Both the position numbers and the translations under genes were made by a program. From Staphylococcus xylosus (GTDB taxonomy: Bacteria > Bacillota > Bacilli > Staphylococcales > Staphylococcaceae): a stretch of 64,000 bases of DNA. Below, piece by piece: positions 11,207 through 20,991 of the stretch; the stretch's first letter is position 1, and each line of letters starts with the position of its first letter. The notes beneath the pieces are model-generated. The model searched no databases. It worked only from the letters and a program-made list of their open reading frames with translations, and was not told the origin of the DNA. The stretch covers positions 1-64,000 of the forward strand of contig NZ_MRZO01000008.1 in NCBI RefSeq assembly GCF_002732165.1, read 5' to 3'.

Positions 11207-12265
11207 GTGAACATTATAAGACTCATTGTTATTTTGTGCTACATTATCTTGGGTGCAAGTATAGGTGTGTATCTATTACCAGAAATAGTCAATGACGCTG
11301 GCCTAAATCATGTACCCCTATTAACAAATACTTATTTCAATGGGCTGCTAGGGATTATTATATTCTTTTTAATCTTTGGTTGGTTTATTAAAAAAGCAAC
11401 ATATGCTTTAAAAGAATTAGAACAAACGATTATGCGTCAAAGTGCAGTAGAAATATTATTTGCTACAATTGGACTAATGATAGGTTTACTAATTTCTGTT
11501 ATGATATCTTTTATTTTTCAAATTATCGGCAATAATGTCATTAATCATTTTGTACCAATTATAGTTACGATTATTTTAGGTTATTTCGGCTTTCAATTTG
11601 GTTTGCGAAAGCGTGATGAAATGTTGCTATTTTTACCAGAAAATATGGCGCGTTCAATGTCTATCAATGCACGTAATGCAGTACCTAAAATTATTGATAC
11701 AAGCGCCATTATCGATGGGCGCATATTAGATATTATCGAGTGTGGCTTTATTGATGGAGAAATACTAATTCCTCAAGGTGTTATTAATGAACTCCAAGTC
11801 GTTGCAGATGCGAACGATAGTGTGAAGCGTGAAAAAGGTCAAAGAGGTCTAGATATATTAAATGAATTATATGATACCGACCATCCAACGAGAATTATTC
11901 ACCCGACTAAGTCTCATAGCGATATCGATGCGATGTTGATTAAATTAGCGCAACATTATAGAGCACATATTATAACAACGGATTTTAATCTCAATAAAGT
12001 GTGTCATGTTCAAGGAATACAAGCGTTAAATGTTAATGATTTATCTGAAGCAATTAAACCCTCAGTACACCAAGGTGATCGCTTTAATCTGTTGCTTACT
12101 AAAATGGGGAAAGAATCTGGTCAAGCAGTAGGTTATTTAGATGATGGTACGATGGTTGTAGTAGATAACGCTAAAAAACATATAGGTGAACATATCGATT
12201 TAGAAGTAATTAGTTTATTACAAACATCTTCAGGTCGAATTATTTTTGCGAAAAAAATAAATTGA
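11207..12265 (+). CDS. Membrane-anchored PIN/TRAM domain protein (YacL-like)
   Basis: A 352-residue protein with four N-terminal hydrophobic segments (about 5-25, 40-60, 83-105, 112-132). A PIN nuclease-like domain follows (IIDTSAIIDGRILDI, and the acidic pair near IDAMLIKLA and TTDFNLNKV). A TRAM domain ends the protein (VGYLDDGTMVVVDNAKKHIG), giving the YacL architecture. The PIN acidic residues suggest a metal-dependent RNase, but the cellular substrate is not established. The start is GTG with AAAGGAAGGTGAG upstream. A position between radA and gltX is conserved in Firmicutes. Confidence 0.88.
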   Translation: MNIIRLIVILCYIILGASIGVYLLPEIVNDAGLNHVPLLTNTYFNGLLGIIIFFLIFGWFIKKATYALKELEQTIMRQSAVEILFATIGLMIGLLISVMISFIFQIIGNNVINHFVPIIVTIILGYFGFQFGLRKRDEMLLFLPENMARSMSINARNAVPKIIDTSAIIDGRILDIIECGFIDGEILIPQGVINELQVVADANDSVKREKGQRGLDILNELYDTDHPTRIIHPTKSHSDIDAMLIKLAQHYRAHIITTDFNLNKVCHVQGIQALNVNDLSEAIKPSVHQGDRFNLLLTKMGKESGQAVGYLDDGTMVVVDNAKKHIGEHIDLEVISLLQTSSGRIIFAKKIN

Positions 12266-12688
12266 TTTATAAGGAAAGGTTTCATTTGAAATTGTAGCGC
12301 CTACAGTTACAGTTTCACATGAAACCTTTTTTAAATACCTTGAAAAATTAAGGGGAACTATAAGATAATTTAAGCACAGTGATATCATATTACTAGCTAA
12401 AGTGCTACAATAGATAGCGAAATTATATTTCTATAAAAGTGGATTGTTTATTCGTTTGGATAAAATTATGCAAAGTACTTTTTCAGCTTAGAATACTTTG
12501 AAAAATACTAAGCTATGATATGATTAACAAGCGATAATCATGAACTTAATTAATAGTTGAGCGTTATTTTCTTGGTGAACTACACGTAGATGAGTTAACA
12601 CACGTTCAGCCTATTTACTGTGTGGATTTGTGTAACCTGAATATTAACTTAACCAATAAAACAAACATTAAAAACGGGAGTGAACATA
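12266..12688. other. Intergenic region before gltX
   Basis: 423 bases with the terminator of the PIN/TRAM gene, then about 350 bases of AT-rich sequence that should contain the gltX promoter and a long leader. TTGAAA at 12498 with TATGAT at 12519 is a candidate with short (15-base) spacing. A GCTTAG/CTAAGC hairpin surrounds the -35 element. No T-box core is seen here, and no gene. Confidence 0.45.
12275..12332 (+). terminator. Terminator after the PIN/TRAM gene
   Basis: An 11-bp outer stem (12275-12285 with 12319-12329) encloses a second paired region and is followed by T residues. Confidence 0.8.
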
Positions 12689-14143
12689 ATGAGTGATCGT
12701 GTAAGAGTGAGATATGCACCAAGTCCAACAGGCTATTTGCATATCGGTAATGCAAGAACTGCATTATTTAACTATTTATTTGCTAAACATTATGATGGAG
12801 ATTTTGTAATTCGTATTGAAGATACGGATAGTAAACGTAACTTAGTTGATGGAGAATCATCACAATTTGATAACTTAAAATGGTTAGGCATAGAATGGGA
12901 TGAATCTGTAGATAAAGATAAAGGTTATGGACCTTATCGTCAGTCAGAACGTGCAGAAATTTATAACCCATTAATTCAGCAATTACTAGATGAAGATAAA
13001 GCCTATAAATGTTACATGACAGAAGACGAATTAGAAGAAGAACGCGAACAACAAATTGCACGCGGTGAAATGCCACGCTATGGTGGTAAACACGCGCATT
13101 TAACAGAAGAAGAACGTCAACAGTTCGAAGCTGAAGGTCGTCAACCATCTATACGTTTCCGTGTACCTAAAGATACAACATTCTCATTTGATGACATGGT
13201 AAAAGGTGAAATTTCATTTGATTCAAATAATATGGGTGACTGGGTCATCGTTAAGAAAGACGGCGTACCTACTTATAACTTTGCCGTAGCAATAGATGAT
13301 TATTATATGGAGATTTCTGACGTGATTCGTGGAGACGACCATATTTCTAATACACCAAAACAATTGATGATTTATGAAACATTTGGGTGGAAAGCACCTA
13401 GATTTGCTCATATGTCACTTATAGTCAATGAAGAACGTAAAAAATTAAGTAAACGTGATGGACAAATTTTACAATTCATCGAACAATATCGCGATTTAGG
13501 TTATTTGCCAGAAGCGCTATTTAACTTTATTACGCTATTAGGTTGGTCACCAGAAGGTGAAGATGAAATTTATTCTCCAGAAGAATTTATTAAGATTTTT
13601 GACGAAAAACGCTTATCTAAGTCACCGGCATTTTTTGATAAACAAAAACTAGCTTGGATTAATAACCAGTATATGAAACAAAAAGATAGTGAAACGGTAT
13701 TTGAATTAGCGTTGCCACATCTTATTAAAGCAGAGTTAATTCCTGAGAATCCAACTGATGAAGATTTAGATTGGGGACGTAAGCTTGTTGCGCTTTACCA
13801 AAAAGAAATGAGTTATGCTGGAGAAATTGTACCTTTATCAGAACTATTCTTCCGCGATGAACAAATTTTAGGTGATGATGAGCAAGAAGTGATTAACGGT
13901 GAACAAGTACCTGAACTTATGAATCATTTATACGGTAAATTAGAAGTACTTGAGCCATTTGAAGCGGCTGAAATTAAAAAAACAATCAAAGAAGTTCAAA
14001 AAGAGACAGGAATTAAAGGTAAACAATTATTTATGCCTATCCGTGTAGCTGTAACTGGCCAAATGCATGGTCCTGAACTACCAAATACTATTGAAGTTTT
14101 AGGTAGAGAAAAAGTGTTATCTCGTTTAAAAAAATATGTTTAA
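12689..14143 (+). CDS. gltX: Glutamyl-tRNA synthetase
   Basis: A class I aminoacyl-tRNA synthetase of 484 residues. The HIGH-type motif is in [12 protein letters not shown] near the start and the KMSKS-type motif is KKLSKRDG. In bacteria without GlnRS, such as staphylococci, the enzyme also mischarges tRNA-Gln for the GatCAB pathway. The ATG at 12689 is chosen over the GTG at 12680, which overlaps the ribosome binding site GGGAGTG. It precedes the cysE-cysS pair but is separated from them by a T-box leader. Confidence 0.97.
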   Translation: MSDRVRVRYAPSPTGYLHIGNARTALFNYLFAKHYDGDFVIRIEDTDSKRNLVDGESSQFDNLKWLGIEWDESVDKDKGYGPYRQSERAEIYNPLIQQLLDEDKAYKCYMTEDELEEEREQQIARGEMPRYGGKHAHLTEEERQQFEAEGRQPSIRFRVPKDTTFSFDDMVKGEISFDSNNMGDWVIVKKDGVPTYNFAVAIDDYYMEISDVIRGDDHISNTPKQLMIYETFGWKAPRFAHMSLIVNEERKKLSKRDGQILQFIEQYRDLGYLPEALFNFITLLGWSPEGEDEIYSPEEFIKIFDEKRLSKSPAFFDKQKLAWINNQYMKQKDSETVFELALPHLIKAELIPENPTDEDLDWGRKLVALYQKEMSYAGEIVPLSELFFRDEQILGDDEQEVINGEQVPELMNHLYGKLEVLEPFEAAEIKKTIKEVQKETGIKGKQLFMPIRVAVTGQMHGPELPNTIEVLGREKVLSRLKKYV

Positions 14144-14231
14144 AATAAAGTTGTAGCATGTAAAGATCGTGTTAAATTGATAATACTTGAAAAATTACAT
14201 CAAACAACCTATTATTAACATTGAAAATGAC

Positions 14232-14472
14232 TAAGGATTAGTATGTAATGGAAGTGTATAGAGAGTGTGCGGTTGCTGCAAGCACATCACTGAAATTACT
14301 GAATGCACCTTTGTACAAATGAATTAAATAAACTTTAAAGAGTAAACAAAAGTCGTTTGAGTTTCGATTAATGCGAATGTATTTAAACCAGTGGCTTTGT
14401 TTAAAATAAGAGTGGAACCGTGCTAAAGCAAAAGCGCCTCTAACAATTTTAGTTAGGGGTGCTTTTTTAATA
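14232..14472 (+). promoter_or_regulatory. Cysteine T-box leader of cysE-cysS
   Basis: The T-box core GAGTGGAACCGTGC at 14410-14423 is unmistakable. A TGC triplet at 14304-14306 (context GAATGCACC) is the likely specifier, so uncharged tRNA-Cys would be sensed. The terminator alternative is a 14-bp stem (14431-14444 with 14452-14465) followed by T residues, 15 bases before the cysE ribosome binding site. When tRNA-Cys is uncharged it should stabilise the antiterminator and switch on serine acetyltransferase and CysRS. The 5' limit is approximate. gltX lies upstream and is not under this control unless by readthrough. Confidence 0.9.
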
Positions 14473-14486
14473 AGGAGGTAGCAACC

Positions 14487-15137
14487 TTGTTTAAATTTTT
14501 GAAAAGAATTAAAGATGATGTAAATATGGTGTTTGAACAAGACCCAGCTGCACGTACTACGTTAGAAGTGATTACATCTTATGCAGGTGTACATGCAGTA
14601 TGGAGTCATTTGATTGCACATGAACTGTATAAAAAGAAAAAGTATGTTTTGGCAAGACTAATTTCTCAAGTTACACGTTTTTTTACAGGTATTGAGATAC
14701 ATCCAGGAGCCCAAATCGGTAGACGTTTGTTTATTGATCATGGTATGGGTGTAGTCATTGGAGAGACATGTCGCATTGGTGATAACGTAACGATTTATCA
14801 AGGTGTTACATTAGGTGGAACGGGTAAAGAAAGAGGTAAACGTCACCCAGATATAGGTGATAATGTATTGATTGCTGCAGGAGCAAAAGTACTTGGAAAC
14901 ATAACGATTAATGCTAATGTGAATATTGGGGCTAACTCAGTAGTGTTAAATTCAGTGCCAAGTTATTCGACAGTAGTAGGTATACCAGGACATATCGTAA
15001 AACAAGATGGTAGACGTATAGGGAAAACGTTTGACCATCGTAATCTACCTGACCCAATTTACGAGCAATTAAAAGAGTTAGAAAAACAACTTGAGAAAAC
15101 AAGAAATGGAGAGATTCAAGATGATTACATTATATAA
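14487..15137 (+). CDS. cysE: Serine O-acetyltransferase
   Basis: CysE acetylates serine to O-acetylserine, the first step of cysteine synthesis. The 216-residue protein has an N-terminal helical part and a left-handed beta-helix of hexapeptide repeats (about 65-170), with the catalytic [13 protein letters not shown] region and the [12 protein letters not shown] loop. The TTG start has a perfect AAGGAGGT. The end overlaps cysS by 17 bases. Cysteine-responsive control comes from the upstream T-box. Confidence 0.96.
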   Translation: MFKFLKRIKDDVNMVFEQDPAARTTLEVITSYAGVHAVWSHLIAHELYKKKKYVLARLISQVTRFFTGIEIHPGAQIGRRLFIDHGMGVVIGETCRIGDNVTIYQGVTLGGTGKERGKRHPDIGDNVLIAAGAKVLGNITINANVNIGANSVVLNSVPSYSTVVGIPGHIVKQDGRRIGKTFDHRNLPDPIYEQLKELEKQLEKTRNGEIQDDYII

Positions 15138-16521
15138 TACATTAACACGTCAAAAAGAAACGTTCGAGCCTATTGAACCTGGTAAAGTTAAAATGTATGT
15201 TTGTGGACCAACTGTATACAATTACATCCATATTGGTAATGCAAGACCAGCAATAAACTATGACGTAGTAAGAAGATATTTTGAATATCAAGGCTATGAA
15301 GTTGTTTATGTATCTAACTTCACTGATGTAGATGATAAATTAATCAAGCGTTCTAAGGAGTTAGACGAATCAGTTGAAACGATTGCGGATCGTTACATTA
15401 AAGCATTTTATGAAGATGTAGGTGCTTTAAATGTAAAAAAAGCGACATCTAATCCACGAGTAATGAATCATATGGACGATATTATTAAATTTATAAAAGA
15501 ACTTGTAGATGAAGGTAATGCATATGAAAGTGGTGGCGATGTTTACTTTAGAACACGTAAATTTGAAGATTACGGCAAATTAAGTCATCAGTCACTTAAC
15601 GACCTAAAAGTGGGCGCACGTATTGAACAAGGTGAACAGAAAGAAGATGCGTTAGATTTCACATTGTGGAAGAAAGCGAAACCAGGTGAAATTAGCTGGG
15701 ACAGTCCGTTTGGAGAAGGTAGACCAGGCTGGCACATTGAATGTTCAGTTATGGCATATCATGAACTGGGTGCGACGATTGATATTCACGCAGGCGGAAC
15801 AGACTTACAATTCCCTCACCATGAAAATGAAATTGCGCAGTCAGAAGCACATAATCATGCACCTTTCGCTAATTATTGGATGCATAACGGATTCATTAAT
15901 ATAGATAATGAAAAGATGAGTAAATCGTTAGGTAACTTTGTATTAGTGCATGACATTATTAAACAAATTGACCCAGACGTTCTACGCTTTTTCATGATTA
16001 GTGTGCATTATAGAAGTCCAATCAACTATAATATGGAACTTGTTGAAGCAGCGAAAAGTGGTTTGGAACGTGTGCGTAATAGTTATCAAGCTATTGAAGA
16101 ACGTGAAGCAATTGCCACAGATGTGGAAGATCAATCTGCATACCTTACTGAAATCGACAATATTTTAAAGCAGTTTGAAACTGTAATGAACGATGACTTT
16201 AATACTGCAAATGCCATTACAGCTTGGTATGATTTAGCGAAATTAGCTAATAAATATGTGTTAGAAAACACTACTTCTGTAAAAGTCCTAACACGTTTTA
16301 AAGAAGTGTACCAAGTATTTAGCGATGTACTTGGCATTCCGTTAAAAGATAAGGCAAGTGACGAATTGTTAGATGAGCAAGTTGAAGCTTTAATTGAAGA
16401 AAGAAACAATGCACGGAAAGAAAAAGATTTTGCACGCGCTGATGAAATTCGCGACCAATTAAAAGCACAAAATATTATACTAGAAGACACGGCTCAAGGT
16501 GTGAGATTTAAACGTGGCTAA
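15121..16521 (+). CDS. cysS: Cysteinyl-tRNA synthetase
   Basis: A 466-residue class I synthetase, the usual length. The N-terminal [16 protein letters not shown] contains both the first zinc cysteine and the HIGH motif. Later zinc ligands are in IECSVMAYH and FPHHENE, and KMSKS is read as KMSKSLGN. The ATG at 15121 begins the conserved MITLYNTLT with GGAGAG upstream; longer in-frame starts lie deeper in cysE. It overlaps the end of cysE and is followed by mrnC with an 8-base overlap. Confidence 0.97.
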   Translation: MITLYNTLTRQKETFEPIEPGKVKMYVCGPTVYNYIHIGNARPAINYDVVRRYFEYQGYEVVYVSNFTDVDDKLIKRSKELDESVETIADRYIKAFYEDVGALNVKKATSNPRVMNHMDDIIKFIKELVDEGNAYESGGDVYFRTRKFEDYGKLSHQSLNDLKVGARIEQGEQKEDALDFTLWKKAKPGEISWDSPFGEGRPGWHIECSVMAYHELGATIDIHAGGTDLQFPHHENEIAQSEAHNHAPFANYWMHNGFINIDNEKMSKSLGNFVLVHDIIKQIDPDVLRFFMISVHYRSPINYNMELVEAAKSGLERVRNSYQAIEEREAIATDVEDQSAYLTEIDNILKQFETVMNDDFNTANAITAWYDLAKLANKYVLENTTSVKVLTRFKEVYQVFSDVLGIPLKDKASDELLDEQVEALIEERNNARKEKDFARADEIRDQLKAQNIILEDTAQGVRFKRG

Positions 16522-16909
16522 TATTGATAATAAACTACTAAATCCACTAACACTTGCCTATATGGGTGATGCAGTTTTAGACCAACACGTAAGAGAATAT
16601 ATCGTGCTAAAATTAAAAGCAAAACCTAATCGGCTGCATCAAGAAGCAAAACGCTATGTCTCTGCCAAAAGTCAGGCACAAACGCTTGAATTTTTAATGG
16701 AAAACAATTGGTTTACTGAAGATGAATTAGATATTGTTCGTCGCGGTAGAAATGCTAAAAGTTATACCAAAGCTAAAAATACAGATATACAAACATATAG
16801 AAAAAGTTCGGGACTAGAAGCGGTCATTGGCTATTTATATTTAGAAAAAGAACAAAAACGTTTGACGGCTTTATTGGAAAGTGTCGTACAGAATGTAAAC
16901 GAAAGGTAG
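16514..16909 (+). CDS. mrnC: Mini-ribonuclease 3
   Basis: Mini-III (131 residues) is an RNase III catalytic domain without the double-stranded-RNA-binding domain. It matures 23S rRNA ends in Firmicutes. The signature [14 protein letters not shown] contains the catalytic acidic residue, and the second acidic site lies in [12 protein letters not shown]. It starts with GTG inside the end of cysS and is directly followed by rlmB, a conserved RNA-processing pair. Confidence 0.94.
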   Translation: MANIDNKLLNPLTLAYMGDAVLDQHVREYIVLKLKAKPNRLHQEAKRYVSAKSQAQTLEFLMENNWFTEDELDIVRRGRNAKSYTKAKNTDIQTYRKSSGLEAVIGYLYLEKEQKRLTALLESVVQNVNER

Positions 16910-16916
16910 TGATATT

Positions 16917-17666
16917 ATGGAAGAGATCGTGATCGTTGGGCGACATGCTGTGAAAGAAGCAATCGTTTCAGGACATACAATTAATAAAATTTTAATTCAA
17001 GATACTATTAAAAAAGGCCAAATTAATGAAATTTTAAAAAAAGCAAATAGTAGAAAAATCATAGTTCAATCAGTACCGAAATCGAAAATTGATGGATTAT
17101 CTGATTCTCCTCATCAAGGAATAGCAGCTTATATCGCGCCATATGAATATGCGGATTTTGATGCGTTTTTAGAAAAGCAAAAAGCGCAAGATAAACTATC
17201 TACAGTATTGATATTAGATGGTTTAGAGGACCCACATAATTTAGGTTCTATCTTGAGAACAGCTGATGCATCAGGCGTTGATGGCGTCATCATACCTAAG
17301 AGACGTTCAGTAGCGTTAACGCAAACGGTTGCTAAAGCATCTACAGGTGCAATTGAGCATATACCAGTTATGAGAGTGACAAACTTAGCTAATACAATTG
17401 AAACATTAAAAGATAACGGCTATTGGGTCGTAGGTACAGAAGCAAACAACTCTACAGACTATAGAGAAATGGATGTAGCAATGCCGTTAGCAATCGTTAT
17501 TGGTAGTGAAGGCCAAGGAATGAGTCGTCTAGTAAAAGATAAGTGTGATTTTTACATCAACATTCCGATGGTTGGACATGTGAATAGTTTGAATGCTTCA
17601 GTAGCGGCAAGTTTAATGATGTACGAGGTGTTTCGTAAACGCAACAACATTGGAGATAAGGCATGA
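16917..17666 (+). CDS. rlmB: 23S rRNA (guanosine-2'-O-)-methyltransferase RlmB-like
   Basis: A SpoU/TrmH-type SAM methyltransferase of 249 residues. An N-terminal substrate-binding domain (about 1-75) is followed by the trefoil-knot catalytic domain with its three motifs: [31 protein letters not shown] and [17 protein letters not shown]. The RlmB name is by family and context; target nucleotide specificity cannot be proven here. The next gene overlaps by four bases. Confidence 0.93.
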   Translation: MEEIVIVGRHAVKEAIVSGHTINKILIQDTIKKGQINEILKKANSRKIIVQSVPKSKIDGLSDSPHQGIAAYIAPYEYADFDAFLEKQKAQDKLSTVLILDGLEDPHNLGSILRTADASGVDGVIIPKRRSVALTQTVAKASTGAIEHIPVMRVTNLANTIETLKDNGYWVVGTEANNSTDYREMDVAMPLAIVIGSEGQGMSRLVKDKCDFYINIPMVGHVNSLNASVAASLMMYEVFRKRNNIGDKA

Positions 17667-18187
17667 AGGATAGATACTTAATCATTGATGGATATAATAT
17701 GATTGGTCATTCACAGGAGCTGAGCCGTATTGCACAAGATAACCTTGAGGAAGCACGCGAACAGTTACTTACAACAATAGCGAATTACAATGCAGTGATA
17801 GCAGATGAAGTCGTCTGTGTATTTGATGCTTATGAGCAATCGGGCGCCCATTCTGAATACATGTATCATGGTGTTAAAACGATATTTACAAAAGAAAAAG
17901 AAACAGCAGATAGCTATATCGAACGCTATGTGTATGACTTATATGATAAACATACTAGACACATTACAGTTGTCACGAGTGATATGAGTGAGCAACATGC
18001 GATATTTGGCGCTGGAGCATATCGTGTGTCTTCAAGAGAAATGTGGAGAGACTTAAGAGAAAATGAAGTGTCTGTATCTAAAAAACTTGATGGCTTTAAT
18101 GAACAAAAACCACGAACAAGAATAGAACTTTCAAATGAGATTTTAGAAGAATTTGAAAAACTGCGACGTGGAGATAATCATCAATAA
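17663..18187 (+). CDS. rae1: NYN-domain endoribonuclease, Rae1/YacP-like
   Basis: This 174-residue protein has the NYN/PIN-like fold signature [11 protein letters not shown], with conserved acids in VFDAYE and VVTSDMSEQ. It matches Bacillus Rae1 (YacP), which binds the ribosomal A site and cleaves certain mRNAs during translation. The ATG overlaps the rlmB stop. Its place between rlmB and sigH is the usual one. Function in this organism is inferred from the family. Confidence 0.88.
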   Translation: MKDRYLIIDGYNMIGHSQELSRIAQDNLEEAREQLLTTIANYNAVIADEVVCVFDAYEQSGAHSEYMYHGVKTIFTKEKETADSYIERYVYDLYDKHTRHITVVTSDMSEQHAIFGAGAYRVSSREMWRDLRENEVSVSKKLDGFNEQKPRTRIELSNEILEEFEKLRRGDNHQ

Positions 18188-18259
18188 CATTATTGTCCAC
18201 TTGATTTTTGAAGCATAGTAGCTGTATCCTATCTTTACTTTTGAAGAAAGGAAGTTGCT

Positions 18260-18835
18260 ATGTTAGAGCCACACAACCATGACAATACACCCTCGAAAAA
18301 TGTAGAACAAAATATTTTTGAAAAGCAAGAACTACCTAAAATATTTATAGCACTAACGCCTTTAATTCGTAAAAGGTTAAAACACTTTTCTATTCATCCG
18401 AATGATCAAGAAGATTTGTGCCAAGAGGTGCTGATTAAACTTTTTCAAGCGTTTAAACATTTTGATTTTAAAGATACTATACCAATTGAACATTATGTAA
18501 ATCGTGTCATTAAGAATGTAAAAAATGACTATATTCGTAAGAAATTTTATGGTTACGAAAGACAAACGTTATTGATTAATGAGTTTATCGTGTCTTACAA
18601 TAATAGTAAGATGGAATATCCCGTCGACAAGCACATCCTAGCTATAGAAGTGGGAGAATATATCCAACAATGTGTGTTAAACTTAACTAAGTTAGAACAA
18701 GTGGTCGTCATTTACTTGTTAAAAGATTATAAGCCAAAAGAAATTGCAGAATTATTAGCTGTTCCGAAGAAAGTAGTTTACAACGCGATACATCGTTGTA
18801 AAATAAAACTAAGACATCATATAGATGGTTATTAA
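18260..18835 (+). CDS. sigH: Staphylococcal SigH, alternative sigma factor
   Basis: A 191-residue sigma-70-family protein. A region 2-like segment (DQEDLCQEVLIKLFQAFKHF) and a C-terminal region 4 helix-turn-helix (YKPKEIAELLAVPKKVVYNAI) are clear. The divergent sequence and the position just before rpmG-secE-nusG match staphylococcal SigH. In S. aureus SigH controls competence genes and prophage integrase expression, and is normally almost silent. The ATG has GAAAGGAAG upstream. Confidence 0.88.
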   Translation: MLEPHNHDNTPSKNVEQNIFEKQELPKIFIALTPLIRKRLKHFSIHPNDQEDLCQEVLIKLFQAFKHFDFKDTIPIEHYVNRVIKNVKNDYIRKKFYGYERQTLLINEFIVSYNNSKMEYPVDKHILAIEVGEYIQQCVLNLTKLEQVVVIYLLKDYKPKEIAELLAVPKKVVYNAIHRCKIKLRHHIDGY

Positions 18836-18885
18836 TTAGGGCGATTCGAAGGATTGAATGGCGTGAATAGGTATGCGTTTGAAGA

Positions 18886-18915
18886 TTGACAATTGACTCA
18901 GATGTTATGTATAGT
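18886..18915 (+). promoter_or_regulatory. Promoter for rpmG-secE-nusG
   Basis: TTGACA (18886-18891) and TATAGT (18910-18915) with 18-base spacing, 33 bases before rpmG. Confidence 0.6.
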
Positions 18916-18948
18916 AGATTGGTATTATAATGAGTAAGGGGAAGTCTA

Positions 18949-19092
18949 ATGAAAAAAGTACCATTAACTTGTGACGTATGTGGTAGTAGAAATTATAACG
19001 TTCCCAAACAAAGTAATCTTACATCTAGATTAACATTAAAAAAGTTTTGTTCGAGATGTAATGCACATACGATGCACAAGGAATCAAAATAA
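18949..19092 (+). CDS. rpmG: 50S ribosomal protein L33
   Basis: A 47-residue protein with the zinc-ribbon cysteine pairs CDVCG and CSRCN, so it is a zinc-binding L33 paralogue. The ATG at 18949 follows AAGGGGAAG. The position just before secE is standard in Firmicutes. Confidence 0.93.
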   Translation: MKKVPLTCDVCGSRNYNVPKQSNLTSRLTLKKFCSRCNAHTMHKESK

Positions 19093-19222
19093 TATAACGA
19101 CATATGAAAGTTCACGATTGAGTAAATATGCCCTTCCATTTAAGTTGAGAGTATTGTATTTGCTTGATTTGTTGTATGGAATAAGCAAATAAGGAATAAC
19201 GAAATATACGGAGGTCTTATAA

Positions 19223-19402
19223 ATGGCTAAAAAAGAAAATTTCTTCCAAGGCGTAAAATCAGAAATGGAAAAGACAAGTTGGCCAACGAAAGAAGAATTA
19301 TTTAAATACACAGTCATTGTTGTAGCTACAGTAGTATTTTTCTTAGTGTTCTTCTATGCCTTAGACTTAGGAATTGGTAGAATTATAGAATTAATTAAAT
19401 AG
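19223..19402 (+). CDS. secE: Preprotein translocase subunit SecE
   Basis: A 59-residue, single-span SecE: a cytoplasmic amphipathic part ending in [16 protein letters not shown] (the conserved W-P motif), then one transmembrane helix at about 33-53. SecE clamps the two halves of SecY in the translocon. ACGGAGGT lies before the ATG. nusG follows 14 bases later, as in nearly all bacteria. Confidence 0.96.
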   Translation: MAKKENFFQGVKSEMEKTSWPTKEELFKYTVIVVATVVFFLVFFYALDLGIGRIIELIK

Positions 19403-19416
19403 ATAGGAGTGACGAC

Positions 19417-19965
19417 ATGTCTGAAGAAGTCGGCGCAAAGCGTTGGTATGCTGTGCATACTTATTCTGGTTATGAGAATAAAGTTAAAAAGAATTTAGAA
19501 AAACGTGTTGAATCTATGAATATGACCGAAAAAATATTCAGAGTTGTTATACCAGAAGAAGAAGAGACACAAGTTAAAGATGGCAAAGCCAAAACATTAA
19601 GTAAAAAAACTTTCCCTGGTTATGTGTTAGTCGAATTAGTTATGACTGATGAATCATGGTATATAGTAAGAAATACACCTGGTGTAACAGGATTTGTTGG
19701 TTCGGCTGGTGCTGGATCAAAACCTAATCCACTACTTCCTGAAGAAGCGCGTTTCATTCTTAAACAAATGGGCATGAAAGAGAAAACAATCGATGTCCAA
19801 GTTGAATTAGGTGAGCAAGTGAGAATTAAATCAGGTCCATTCGCTAACCAAGTTGGAGAAATTCAAGAAATTGAAACCGATAAATTCAAACTTACTGTTC
19901 TTGTAGACATGTTTGGTAGAGAGACACCAGTAGAAGTGGAATTTGATCAAGTAGAAAAATTATAA
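19417..19965 (+). CDS. nusG: Transcription elongation factor NusG
   Basis: A 182-residue NusG with an N-terminal NGN domain (KRWYAVHTYSGYENKVKKNL, then FPGYVLVEL) and a C-terminal KOW domain (GEQVRIKSGPFANQVGEI). It binds RNA polymerase and adjusts pausing and transcription-translation coupling. The ATG is preceded by AGGAGTGA. It is followed by the tandem-repeat block described below. Confidence 0.97.
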   Translation: MSEEVGAKRWYAVHTYSGYENKVKKNLEKRVESMNMTEKIFRVVIPEEEETQVKDGKAKTLSKKTFPGYVLVELVMTDESWYIVRNTPGVTGFVGSAGAGSKPNPLLPEEARFILKQMGMKEKTIDVQVELGEQVRIKSGPFANQVGEIQEIETDKFKLTVLVDMFGRETPVEVEFDQVEKL

Positions 19966-20020
19966 TGGTATATAAGTAATACTAGACTTGCTAAAGCAAG
20001 AAGTATTACTTTACATGCAT

Positions 20021-20180
20021 TAAGAACCCCTAATCATTAAAATGATGAAATTAGAGGAACGCTTGAGCAAAAGCTCATGCATTAAGAACCCCTAATCATT
20101 AAAATGATAAAATTAGAGGAACGCTTGAGCAAAAGCTCATGCATTAAGAACCCCTAATCATTAAAATGATAAGGGGTTCT
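20021..20180. repeat. 62-bp tandem repeats ending in a long hairpin
   Basis: A 62-bp unit beginning TAAGAACCCC is present at 20021-20082 and 20083-20144. A third, partial copy begins at 20145. Palindromic cores TGAGCAAAAGCTCATG lie at 20064-20079 and 20126-20141. Only the last copy completes a stem (AGAACCCCT with AGGGGTTCT, plus inner ATCATT/AATGAT) at 20147-20180. A T-run is missing on the plus strand, so I call it a repeat with a probable RNA hairpin, not a standard terminator for nusG. Confidence 0.85.
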
Positions 20181-20203
20181 ATAAAAAAACTTACATTTTA
20201 CCA

Positions 20204-20233
20204 TTGCTTTACGTAATGAATTAATGTTATAAT
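20204..20233 (+). promoter_or_regulatory. rplK promoter
   Basis: TTGCTT (20204-20209), 18 bases, TATAAT (20228-20233). Transcription would start near 20240, giving a leader of about 100 bases. Confidence 0.75.
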
Positions 20234-20235
20234 AC

Positions 20236-20339
20236 TGTGGTCGCGCTCATAGAGCGTTCATTTCGTCACGAAATGTAGAAGAGTGGGAGGACAAAACTCA
20301 GTCCTGTGACCACATCACGATATCAAGGAGGTGCACATC
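20236..20339 (+). promoter_or_regulatory. Structured leader of rplK
   Basis: TGTGGTC (20236-20242) can pair with GACCACA (20308-20314), enclosing two small hairpins (GCGCTC/GAGCG and CATTTCG/CGAAATG). GTGGGAGGA at 20283-20291 recurs in the rplA leader. In many bacteria L1 represses rplK-rplA by binding such a leader. This is inferred; the fold was not computed. Confidence 0.6.
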
Positions 20340-20762
20340 GTGGCTAAAAAAGTAGAAAAAGTAGTTAAATTACAAATTCCTGCAGGGAAAGCAAATCCAG
20401 CACCACCAGTTGGTCCAGCATTAGGTCAAGCGGGTGTGAACATTATGGGATTCTGTAAGGAATTCAACGCACGTACACAAGAAGACGCAGGTTTAATCAT
20501 TCCGGTAGAAATCAGTGTTTATGAAGACCGTTCATTTACATTTATTACAAAAACACCACCGGCTCCAGTATTACTTAAAAAAGCAGCAGGCGTTGAAAAA
20601 GGTTCAGGTGAACCTAATAAAAACAAAGTTGCTACAGTAACTAAAGATCAAGTACGTGAAATTGCGAACCAAAAAATGCAAGATTTAAACGCTTCAGACG
20701 AAGAAGCGGCAGTTCGTATCATTGAAGGTACTGCTCGTAGTATGGGAATCACAGTTCAATAA
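20340..20762 (+). CDS. rplK: 50S ribosomal protein L11
   Basis: L11 (140 residues) forms the stalk base of the GTPase centre and is needed for RelA activation. The N-terminal [22 protein letters not shown] and the thiopeptide-binding proline-rich segment are intact. GTG at 20340 is preceded by AAGGAGGTG and gives the usual length; the in-frame ATG upstream lies in the ribosome binding site. Confidence 0.97.
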   Translation: MAKKVEKVVKLQIPAGKANPAPPVGPALGQAGVNIMGFCKEFNARTQEDAGLIIPVEISVYEDRSFTFITKTPPAPVLLKKAAGVEKGSGEPNKNKVATVTKDQVREIANQKMQDLNASDEEAAVRIIEGTARSMGITVQ

Positions 20763-20991
20763 TAAAAAACATTAATGAATATATAGATTGACGATAGAAG
20801 CAGATGACAGAAATGACAAACATGATGACAGCGTTCAATATTGTCGTAATATGAGGGGAAATGTCATTTATTAAGGAATTTAATTCTAAGATAAAACATA
20901 ATTTATACCTCACTGTTATCTGCTCTTAACTTGTGAAAGCAAGTAAATGTGGGAGGAAATTCCGCTAAAACCACTAAAGGAGGAACATGAA
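20763..20991 (+). promoter_or_regulatory. Structured rplK-rplA intercistronic leader
   Basis: 229 bases, unusually long for the L11-L1 gap. AGCAGATGACAG (from about 20800) can pair with CTGTTATCTGCT (ending near 20922). The segment 20949-20957 repeats the GTGGGAGGA seen before rplK and is followed by GCTAAAACCAC. It resembles an L1-binding site, so L1 may repress its own gene separately. No open frame. Confidence 0.5.

Noticed and set aside
12266-12688. T-box leader for gltX
   Set aside because: No T-box core or specifier arrangement is visible; the only T-box in the window is before cysE.
20147-20180. Standard intrinsic terminator of nusG
   Set aside because: A good stem but the plus strand has A residues, not T, after it; kept as a repeat/hairpin instead.
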